A DNA stretch of 21,390 nucleotides from Mailhella sp. (GTDB lineage: Bacteria; Desulfobacterota; Desulfovibrionia; Desulfovibrionales; Desulfovibrionaceae), in NCBI GenBank assembly GCA_017411945.1, contig JAFQPD010000150.1, positions 1-21,390 on the forward strand, written 5' to 3'. Positions 16,286 through 21,390 of the stretch are shown here, in pieces. The position numbers were made by a program, and so were the translations under genes. The notes below the pieces were generated by a model. That model was not told where the DNA came from. It ran no database searches and worked only from the letters and a program-made list of their open reading frames with translations. The stretch's first letter is position 1; each line of letters begins with the position of its first letter.

Positions 16286-16301
16286 GGCGGCATATGCCGC
16301 C
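16286..16301. repeat. 16-bp perfect palindrome in the lysS leader
   Basis: GGCGGCATATGCCGCC is its own reverse complement and sits 10 nt upstream of the lysS ATG. It could be an operator or an RNA stem placed over the start region. Confidence 0.6.
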
Positions 16302-16374
16302 GGAAGTATCGCAACTGCACTCCGCAGGGCGGAACGGACGCAACGAAAGACACGCTCTCGTGCGCCGTAAACAT

Positions 16375-16391
16375 ATTTGCCTAGGCCAAAT
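16375..16391. promoter_or_regulatory. Near-palindrome in the lysS / secreted-protein divergent region
   Basis: ATTTGCCTAGGCCAAAT has a perfect GCCTAGGC core flanked by ATTT and CAAAT, about 100 nt upstream of lysS. It is a possible operator; no regulator is known from the window. Confidence 0.35.
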
Positions 16392-16534
16392 ACGGCCGGG
16401 CGTCAAGTCCGCAGGCGGCAGGCAGGCCGCTGAACGCCCATGCCGGGGCAGGCACAGGGCAGAACCTCCTTATTCCTGCGGGGGGCGGCGGGTTTTCCTT
16501 GCCCATCCGCACGCACTGTTTTACAAGAAAAGGC

Positions 16535-17398
16535 ATGGATACCGCAAGAAAAACCATGCTCTTCCTGCTGTTCCTCCTGCTTCTTCCAGCCCTGTGCCAT
16601 GCCGTGGACGAACCTGCGGCTACGATGCCCGGAAGCCCGATTCGCTGGAAAAGCCCGGAAGACGGCATGGAGGCCGCCACGCTCTCCTATACGATGCAGA
16701 AAGGCGACGGGTACGCCCGCCGCATGCTCCTGCATATTCTAAGGATGGACACGGCCCGCTTCGACTTCCAGCTGTTCAGCGCACGATGGGAAGACGGGCG
16801 GGCCCGCACCATGCGCGAATGGAGCGAAGAAAAGGATCTCGCCGCCGCCATCAACGCCTGCATGTACCTCACCGACGGCCTCACCTCCACCGGCTACCTG
16901 AGAAAAGGCGAAAAGCTCAGCAACAGGCGCATCGCCAAGCGGTACGGAGCCTTCTTCGTCAGCGGCCCCCGGAAGGCCGGGCTCCCCGAAGCCGCCGTGC
17001 TCGACCGCACAGCGGACGACTGGCAAGCCCTGCTCCCCCTCTATGAGAACGTGGTCCAGAACTTCCGCCTCATGGGCCGGAACGGAGAACAGCTCTGGCC
17101 GGAAAACGGCCCGCGCCATGCCATAGCCGCCGTTGCCGAAGACGAGGCAAGGCGCATCCTGTTCATGATCTGCTCCGAGCCGGTTTCCGTCCATGACTTC
17201 GTGGACGCCCTGAACGCCTATCCGGAGCTTGCCCTGAAGTCGGCCATGTATGCCGAAGGCGGAAGCGACGCCTCCCTCATAGAAAACAGCGGTGATTCTC
17301 CCCGCCTGCTCAACGGGCTCAGCCCCACAGGCTATATGCTCTCCACCAGGGGCGACGATATCCCTCTCCCCAATATCATCGGCGCAAAACGCCGCTGA
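16535..17398 (+). CDS. Exported phosphodiester-glycosidase-like (NAGPA-domain) protein
   Basis: The 287-residue protein has a signal peptide at residues 1-23 (hydrophobic MLFLLFLLLLPALCHA, cleaved after CHA), so it acts in the envelope or outside. The rest resembles the NAGPA/DUF2233 phosphodiester glycosidase fold: AAINACMYLTDGLTSTGYL near 104, NFRLMGRNGE near 176, AAVAEDEARRILFMICSEP near 198, and MYAEGGSDASLI near 238, which corresponds to the conserved 'DGGGSS' segment of that family. Here the motif is EGGSDAS, so the catalytic state is uncertain. ATG 16535 is chosen because the signal sequence follows; a TTG at 16499 would add twelve residues. No good Shine-Dalgarno is visible. An EamA permease gene follows after 26 nt, probably in the same transcript. 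Confidence 0.7.
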   Translation: MDTARKTMLFLLFLLLLPALCHAVDEPAATMPGSPIRWKSPEDGMEAATLSYTMQKGDGYARRMLLHILRMDTARFDFQLFSARWEDGRARTMREWSEEKDLAAAINACMYLTDGLTSTGYLRKGEKLSNRRIAKRYGAFFVSGPRKAGLPEAAVLDRTADDWQALLPLYENVVQNFRLMGRNGEQLWPENGPRHAIAAVAEDEARRILFMICSEPVSVHDFVDALNAYPELALKSAMYAEGGSDASLIENSGDSPRLLNGLSPTGYMLSTRGDDIPLPNIIGAKRR

Positions 17399-17424
17399 CC
17401 CGGCGCAGAAGCGCAAGGCATGCC

Positions 17425-18432
17425 ATGAACTACGGCTACATCTTCATCCTGCTTGCCACCCTCTTCTTCAGCTCCATGGAAGTGGCCCTCAAGACCGTGG
17501 CCTACGACTTCCATCCCATGCAGCTCAACTGCACCCGCTTCCTCATAGGCGGTCTGCTGCTCGTCCCCTTCGGCGTGCGCGCGCTGAAAAGGCGCGGCCT
17601 CTCTCTGGACCTCGAGGCATGGAAGGGCTTCGCCGGGCTCGGCTTTCTGGGGCTCGTCGTGAGCATGATGTTCTATCAGGTATCCATCCTCTATGTGCCA
17701 GCCTCCGTGGTGAGCGTGCTCTTCAGCTGCAACCCCGTTCTGGTGCTGGCCTTCGCCTTCCTCATACTGCGCACGGACATACGCCCCCAGCACATCATCG
17801 CGCTCGTGCTGGAAGTGGCCGGCGCGCTCGTCATCATCGACCCTCTTCACACTTCGCTGGATATGCGCGGCGTGGCCCTCGTGCTGCTTTCCGCCGCCAC
17901 CTTCGCCCTGTACGCCGTTCTGGGCAAAAAGCTCTGCGCCCGCTATTCCGGCCTTGCCGTGACCAGCTTCAGCTGTATCGCCGCCAGCGCCGAGATGCTC
18001 CTCATCATGGCTTTCAGCCACGCCGCCCCTGTGGCGGACGCCCTGCGCTGTGCGGGGCTCCCGCTCTTCGCGGAGATCCCCTTCCTGCAGGGCTATGCCA
18101 GCGGCAATATCCTGACAGTCCTCTATATCTGCATCTTCGTCACGGGCGGCGGCTATGCCTGCTATTTCATGGGCATGGAGCGAACTTCCCCCATGCAGGG
18201 CTCGCTGGTCTTCTTCTTCAAGCCCATTCTCGCCCCCCTGCTCGCCATGCTCATCCTTGGGGAAAGCGTCTCGTGGAACATGTGGTGCGGCATAGGCCTC
18301 ATACTCGTTGCCTCGCTCATCTCCATGCTTCCCACCTTTCACGCCCTGCACGGCATACGGCATCTGCACATACACTTCCCGCAGCACTTCCATATGCCGG
18401 AATGCCTTCATTTTCCCCACAGAAAAAAATAA
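17425..18432 (+). CDS. EamA/DMT-family inner-membrane transporter with histidine-rich tail
   Basis: This 335-residue permease has ten hydrophobic helices between residues 4 and 308, arranged as two EamA repeats (about 1-135 and 150-308), as in drug/metabolite transporters. Typical EamA segments are the N-terminal TLFFSSMEVALKTVAYDFHP, PASVVSVLFSCNPVLVLAFA in repeat 1, and MQGSLVFFFKPILAPLLAML in repeat 2. The substrate cannot be deduced. After the last helix a 31-residue tail carries nine histidines and one cysteine (for example HLHIHFPQHFHMPECLHFPH), unusual for the family and suggestive of metal binding. It follows the NAGPA-like gene by 26 nt. No terminator is evident after it. Confidence 0.88.
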   Translation: MNYGYIFILLATLFFSSMEVALKTVAYDFHPMQLNCTRFLIGGLLLVPFGVRALKRRGLSLDLEAWKGFAGLGFLGLVVSMMFYQVSILYVPASVVSVLFSCNPVLVLAFAFLILRTDIRPQHIIALVLEVAGALVIIDPLHTSLDMRGVALVLLSAATFALYAVLGKKLCARYSGLAVTSFSCIAASAEMLLIMAFSHAAPVADALRCAGLPLFAEIPFLQGYASGNILTVLYICIFVTGGGYACYFMGMERTSPMQGSLVFFFKPILAPLLAMLILGESVSWNMWCGIGLILVASLISMLPTFHALHGIRHLHIHFPQHFHMPECLHFPHRKK

Positions 18433-18540
18433 TTCCCTTCTGCACTTCGCGGTTCTGGAAAAATGCAGTGACCCGCCCTGAGACTGCACGCCTTCGCCAG
18501 CTTCTATGTGCTCCAGCGTCCGAACCATGCCGCCGCAGGA

Positions 18541-18702
18541 TCAGGCGCGGGCTTGCTTTTGAACGAAACGCCAGCGCACCGAACTTGCACCGCGCAAGGC
18601 GGCAAAGAGAAAAGCATCTTCCACGCTGACAGGCTTGGCGAACAAGTACTCGCCCTCGTGCGGCATGCGGCGCATTTCGATTTCCGCAACGGCCTGTCTC
18701 AA
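18541..18702 (-). CDS. Possible 53-residue small protein or gene remnant
   Basis: A minus-strand frame runs from TTG 18702 (or ATG 18675, 44 residues) to TGA at 18541. It encodes a plausible mixed sequence containing MRRMPHEGEYLFAKPVSVED and ending FVQKQARA. Third positions are moderately GC-rich, as in nearby genes. There is no good Shine-Dalgarno, and I do not recognise the protein. It could be the end of a decayed gene, since no homologous upstream part is visible. Convergent with the EamA gene. Confidence 0.28.
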   Translation of the reverse strand: MRQAVAEIEMRRMPHEGEYLFAKPVSVEDAFLFAALRGASSVRWRFVQKQARA

Positions 18703-18734
18703 GATATGATCTGAACGTATCCTGCATCTGAACT

Positions 18735-18750
18735 ATCATTTTAAAATGAT
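18735..18750. repeat. 16-bp perfect AT-rich palindrome
   Basis: ATCATTTTAAAATGAT is fully self-complementary. It lies about 33 nt upstream of the possible 53-codon minus-strand frame and could be an operator. A run of A follows on the plus strand, so on transcripts it would be a weak hairpin only. Confidence 0.5.
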
Positions 18751-18846
18751 GTCAAAAAAAAGACTTGTTCAACGCATCTGCAGCATATCACCTCGCAGCG
18801 AACAGCTTCACCTGTCTATCGCCCATCTGAAACAACTATCTTTTCA

Positions 18847-18867
18847 GGCGGGAAACGTTTCCACGCC
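18847..18867. promoter_or_regulatory. LacI-type operator-like palindrome
   Basis: GGAAACGTTTCC (18851-18862) is a perfect 12-bp palindrome with a central CG, flanked by GGCG and, after one extra A, CGCC. The AAACGTTT core is the hallmark of LacI/PurR/CcpA-family operators. No LacI-family gene lies in the window, and the regulated gene is not clear. Confidence 0.45.
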
Positions 18868-18939
18868 CTCTCATGCAAAGCGCGCATCATTTCCATGCCT
18901 TTCCATGAAACTTCATTTTTCGGTCACTTTTTTTCGAAT

Positions 18940-18957
18940 ATGACATATTGGCGTCAT
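18940..18957. promoter_or_regulatory. Inverted repeat ATGAC-N8-GTCAT
   Basis: Perfect 5-bp arms separated by 8 nt, just upstream of the candidate structured RNA. This is an operator-like arrangement but short enough to occur by chance. Confidence 0.3.
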
Positions 18958-18992
18958 CTTTCTCTGGCATGATCATTCCGAACCTCAGGGAA

Positions 18993-19186
18993 CGCCAACT
19001 GGTTTGGCGCGAACTTTGAACACCGCAATGGCGGCCTGCGGCTGGAGGACATCCTTTCTCCGGCCGCCCCAATGATGCCGCAGTCAGGACTGTACACACG
19101 AAGCATCGTTCTGCTCCTCACAAAGACCGAACGGAAGACTGCGGTATCTCCAGCACCAGCCCTTTCTATGGGGCTGGTGTTTTTTT
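18993..19186 (+). ncRNA. Candidate structured non-coding RNA ending in an intrinsic terminator
   Basis: Four stems follow one another on the plus strand. CGCCAA/TTGGCG (18993-18998, 19004-19009); GCGGCTGGAG/CTCCGGCCGC (19038-19047, 19058-19067, one wobble); CCGCAGTC/GACTGCGG (19078-19085, 19137-19144) enclosing about 51 nt; and the terminator stem at 19154-19179 with a seven-T tail. No frame in this interval looks coding. The 3' end is well defined by the terminator; the 5' end and promoter are not. I see no match to 4.5S RNA, tmRNA or RNase P signatures. 6S RNA or an sRNA remains possible. It ends 560 nt before pntAA, too far for an ordinary riboswitch of that gene. Confidence 0.45.
19154..19186 (+). 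terminator. Strong intrinsic terminator in the gene-poor region
   Basis: CACCAGCCC and GGGCTGGTG form a perfect 9-bp stem with an 8-nt loop, followed by seven T. No recognised gene lies directly upstream on this strand. Confidence 0.88.
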
Positions 19187-19652
19187 CATCTCCCCCAAAC
19201 GCCTGCCCCCATCGCCGGCCATGGCCCAAGGCGGACGGAAAGGCTCCCGCCAGAAAAATTCCGCGCCGCCGCCTCCTGCAAAGGTCGCCTATCCTTAAAA
19301 AGCTTCAAATGGGAAAAACGGCGCACGCTCTTCCCCTTTCTCCCTGAAAATGGCGGAGCCTGCTCATCGAACAGCGGGAAATCTTTCTCTTCCCCCGGCG
19401 GGCCTGCTCCTTTTCAGGCAAGGAAAAAATGCACTTTGGAAGATTCTGAAGCATTTGCCGCGCCAGACTCCCCCCGAAAAATGGGCCAAATTTCATTTGC
19501 CCCACCGAAAAGGCCCCCAAAACTAAATATTATGTCCGGTTTCCGATATTAAAAGTCTTTTTAGAAATAGCGACTCTTGGGAAAACGTGGAATAAGATAA
19601 CGGCTGAAGGGATTGTTCATTTTTTCCCTATCCCTTCCCTAGTGATTCGACA

Positions 19653-19695
19653 ATACAGCAGCAGTGCCTGCCCATTTTCAAGCGGCCTGCTGTAT
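19653..19695 (+). promoter_or_regulatory. Hairpin in the pntAA upstream region
   Basis: ATACAGCAG (19653-19661) and CTGCTGTAT (19687-19695) are perfect 9-bp inverted arms separated by 25 nt. It lies about 50 nt upstream of the pntAA ATG, and just before AGGAGA at 19733. It could be a leader stem or a regulator-binding inverted repeat. Confidence 0.45.
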
Positions 19696-19746
19696 GGCTT
19701 TGGTAACGTTCACAGCCAACCATAAACTCTCATAGGAGAATCTGCC

Positions 19747-20919
19747 ATGAAATTCGAAGGTATGATCATTGGTGTTCCCACCGAAATCATGCACGGCGAA
19801 GGCCGCGTGTCTTCCACCCCCGAAACCGTGAAGAAGATGGTCGCCGAAGGCGCCACCGTTCTCGTGCAGAAGGGTGCTGGCAACAAGTCCTTCTTCAGCG
19901 ATGAAGAATATGTGGCCGCTGGTGCTACCATCATCGAACGCGCCGACGAGATCTTCGCCAAGGCCGACGTGATCCTCAAGGTTAAGGAACCCCTCTTCAA
20001 CGAAGAAGTTGGCAAGCACGAATCCGAAATGCTCCGTGACGGCCAGTACCTCATCACCTTCCTGCATCCCGCCGCTCCCGTGAACCGCGAGCCCATGAAG
20101 AAGCTCCGCGACACCGGCTGCATCTCCCTCACCCTCGACGGCATCCCCCGCATCACCCGCGCTCAGACCATGGACGCCCTGACCTCCATGTCCACCGTCG
20201 CCGGCTACAAGGGCATGCTCATGGCCGCCAGCTACATGACCAAGTTCGTGCCCATGGTCGGCACCGCCGTCGGCGTGCTGAAGCCCGCTAACGTGGTCGT
20301 CATCGGCACCGGCGTGGCCGGCCTCCAGGCCGTCGCCACCGCCAAGCGTCTCGGCGCTGTCGTCACCGCCATCGACATCCGTCCCGCCGCTGCCGAACAG
20401 GCTCGCTCCCTCGGCGCCAAGACCCTCGAGACCGGCGTTCCCGCCGAACTCGCCATCGGTCAGGGCGGCTACGCTCTCCAGCTCCCCGCTGAATGGCTCG
20501 AAAAGGAACGCGCCGCTATCCGCGACACCATCGTTGCCGCTGACGTGGTCATCTGCTCCGCCCTCATCCCCGGCGAACTCGCTCCCGTCATCGTGACCGA
20601 AGAAATGGTGAAGGCCATGAACCCCGGCTCCGTCATCGTGGACATCGCCATCGACCAGGGCGGCAACTGCGCCCTCACCCAGGCCGGTGAAGAATTCCGC
20701 ACCGACAACGGCGTGCTCGTTTCCGGCGTGAAGAACATCCCCGGCATGATGCCCACCGCTTCCACCTGGATGTTCGCTCAGAACATCTACAACCTCCTCG
20801 CCTACCTCGCCAAGGACGGCAAGATCGTCCTCGACCGTGAAGATCCTATCGTGGCCTCTTCTCTGACCACCATCAATAAGGAAATCGTTCACGCCGGCGC
20901 TAAGAAGGCTGGTCTTTAA
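19747..20919 (+). CDS. pntAA: Proton-translocating NAD(P) transhydrogenase subunit alpha-1 (NAD-binding)
   Basis: This 390-residue soluble domain I binds NAD(H) and exchanges hydride with NADP in domain III, driven by the proton gradient. MIIGVPTEIMHGEGRVSSTP at 6-25 is the family N-terminus; RITRAQTMDALTSMS (135-149) is the conserved nicotinamide-contacting loop; the Rossmann motif VVVIGTGVAGLQA lies at 183-195 with D210 in AIDIRPAA. E. coli PntA (510 residues) fuses this domain to TM helices; here they are encoded separately, as in Rhodospirillum rubrum. AGGAGA lies 8-9 nt before the ATG. Codon use is highly biased to C-ending codons, suggesting strong expression. Alanine dehydrogenase is a related family but is ruled out by the following pntAB and pntB. 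Confidence 0.93.
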   Translation: MKFEGMIIGVPTEIMHGEGRVSSTPETVKKMVAEGATVLVQKGAGNKSFFSDEEYVAAGATIIERADEIFAKADVILKVKEPLFNEEVGKHESEMLRDGQYLITFLHPAAPVNREPMKKLRDTGCISLTLDGIPRITRAQTMDALTSMSTVAGYKGMLMAASYMTKFVPMVGTAVGVLKPANVVVIGTGVAGLQAVATAKRLGAVVTAIDIRPAAAEQARSLGAKTLETGVPAELAIGQGGYALQLPAEWLEKERAAIRDTIVAADVVICSALIPGELAPVIVTEEMVKAMNPGSVIVDIAIDQGGNCALTQAGEEFRTDNGVLVSGVKNIPGMMPTASTWMFAQNIYNLLAYLAKDGKIVLDREDPIVASSLTTINKEIVHAGAKKAGL

Positions 20920-20929
20920 TCAATAACAT

Positions 20930-20966
20930 ACAGTGGGATACCTCTTTTTTGGGGGTATCCCACTGT
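20930..20966 (+). promoter_or_regulatory. 13-bp perfect hairpin between pntAA and pntAB
   Basis: ACAGTGGGATACC (20930-20942) and GGTATCCCACTGT (20954-20966) pair perfectly around an 11-nt loop containing TTTTTT. It begins 10 nt after the pntAA stop and ends 8 nt before the AAGGAGG of pntAB. No T-run follows, so it is more likely an mRNA-stability or processing element than a terminator. Confidence 0.8.
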
Positions 20967-20989
20967 CAAAATTTAAGGAGGCCACGCAC

Positions 20990-21280
20990 TTGAGCATCCC
21001 AGTTCTCGTCCTTGTCTTCGCCGCGGCTCTCGTTGTGGGTTACAAGGTTCTCAGCCACATCCCCAGTCTTCTGCACACTCCCCTGATGTCCAGCATGAAC
21101 GCCCTTGACGGCGTTATCGTGCTCGGCGCCCTCACCGCCTGCCATTTTGCCACTACTCCCCTGTTCGGCTTCCTTGGCGGCGTGGCCGTGGCTCTGGCCA
21201 CCACCAACGTTTTCGGCGGCTTCGACATCACCAACAAGATGCTGAAAATGATCGCCGGCAGCGGCAAGAAGCGCGGATAA
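20990..21280 (+). CDS. pntAB: NAD(P) transhydrogenase subunit alpha-2 (membrane)
   Basis: The 96-residue protein has three hydrophobic segments (about 4-22, 42-62 and 64-78 in the short form) and a basic tail GSGKKRG. It matches the small membrane alpha-2 subunit of split transhydrogenases, with LDGVIVLGAL and FLGGVAVALATTNVFGGF as family-like segments. The start is taken as TTG 20990 because AAGGAGG (20975-20981) lies 8 nt upstream; an upstream GTG at 20933 lies inside the hairpin and would add nineteen unlike residues. It is the second gene of the pnt operon. R. rubrum PntAB is somewhat longer, so this is a compact version. Confidence 0.9.
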   Translation: MSIPVLVLVFAAALVVGYKVLSHIPSLLHTPLMSSMNALDGVIVLGALTACHFATTPLFGFLGGVAVALATTNVFGGFDITNKMLKMIAGSGKKRG

Positions 21281-21306
21281 CCACTACAACGGAGCTGTCT
21301 TAAACC

Positions 21307-21390
21307 ATGAGCATGTTCGCTTATTCCATCATCGCTGTGGTGCTGGCGCTGGCCATTCTCTACGGCCTTCACCTGATGAGCAACGTCAAG
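21307..21390 (+). CDS. pntB: NAD(P) transhydrogenase subunit beta, N-terminal fragment
   Basis: The first 28 codons (MSMFAYSIIAVVLALAILYG, then LHLMSNVK) form a membrane helix and continue past the window end. The position directly after pntAB, with a 26-nt gap, identifies it as PntB, which supplies most of the proton channel and the NADP-binding domain III. A GGAG lies 12 nt or more upstream of the ATG, a rather wide spacing. Confidence 0.8.
   Translation, partial: MSMFAYSIIAVVLALAILYGLHLMSNVK

Larger units (their letters stand above)
18433..19746. other. 1.3-kb gene-poor region before pntAA
   Basis: No convincing large gene is present. The interval contains a possible 53-codon minus-strand frame, several inverted repeats, a LacI-type palindrome, a candidate structured RNA with terminator, and the pnt leader hairpin (listed separately). 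An additional near-palindrome, TGGGCCAAAT with ATTTGCCCCA (19482-19504, one mismatch), lies about 240 nt upstream of pntAA. Between 19190 and 19480 I see nothing else, and I could not place the pnt promoter confidently. Confidence 0.6.

Noticed and set aside
15182..16384. 400-codon plus-strand frame antisense to lysS
   Set aside because: Shadow frame; LysS motifs 2 and 3 are intact on the minus strand.
17332..18528. 398-codon minus-strand frame antisense to the EamA gene, in frame with the possible 53-residue protein
   Set aside because: The sequence is Glu/His/Gly-rich without helices or motifs, while the plus strand gives ten clear TM segments.
18746..18943. 65-codon plus-strand frame starting ATGATGTC
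   Set aside because: No Shine-Dalgarno, contains the LacI-like palindrome, and composition does not look coding.
18960..18980. Possible sigma54-type -24/-12 element (TGGCATGATCATTCC) before the candidate RNA
   Set aside because: The -12 half reads CC where GC is required, so the match is too weak to call.
19021..19190. Candidate RNA considered as 4.5S RNA, tmRNA or RNase P RNA
   Set aside because: None of the signature sequences of these RNAs is present, and the length and fold do not agree.

Overview
The window looks like a chromosomal core region of a sulfate- or sulfite-reducing deltaproteobacterium, most likely a Desulfovibrionaceae member (Desulfovibrio/Bilophila/Mailhella-like). The assignment is inferred from three things: a Qrc-type menaquinone reductase end (qrcC tail and qrcD), a three-gene proton-translocating transhydrogenase (pntAA-pntAB-pntB), and a Gram-negative envelope cluster, all in GC-rich DNA with a C/G-biased third codon position. 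No mobile element, CRISPR array, tRNA or rRNA was seen.

Layout. (1) 1-1446, + strand: end of the qrc operon with a UUCG-loop terminator. (2) 1584-3320, - strand: a dynamin-like GTPase joined in one reading frame to a C-terminal HD-hydrolase domain. I do not recognise this as a standard architecture, and it is the most interesting protein here. (3) 3321-4096: an AT-rich gap, then a compact stand-alone transcription unit (good sigma70-like promoter, leader hairpin, perfect Shine-Dalgarno, 31-codon single-TM microprotein, two tandem terminators). (4) 4129-9169, + strand: sbcD-sbcC, overlapping by 13 nt, encoding the Mre11/Rad50-like nuclease with an intact zinc hook. (5) 9192-16276, - strand: lysS > lolC > lolD > bamA > gph. 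Intrinsic terminators sit between lysS and lolC and between bamA and gph, so lolC-lolD-bamA is the tight core (gap 3 nt, then a 20-nt overlap). BamA carries an extra N-terminal TolB-like domain. (6) 16535-18432, + strand: a secreted phosphodiester-glycosidase-like protein followed 26 nt later by an EamA/DMT permease with a histidine-rich tail. (7) 18433-19746: 1.3 kb with no convincing large gene but with several perfect inverted repeats, a LacI-type palindrome and a candidate structured RNA ending in a strong terminator. (8) 19747-21390, + strand: pntAA, pntAB and the start of pntB, with a 13-bp perfect hairpin between the first two genes.

How it fits together. The flanking genes serve energy metabolism: Qrc moves electrons from periplasmic cytochrome c3 to menaquinone, and Pnt balances NADH/NADPH against the proton gradient. 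Their regular, C-ending codon use suggests high expression. The centre covers DNA end processing (SbcCD), lysyl-tRNA charging, lipoprotein release (LolCD) and outer-membrane protein insertion (BamA). Novelty is concentrated in the GTPase-HD fusion, the microprotein unit and the pnt-proximal non-coding region.
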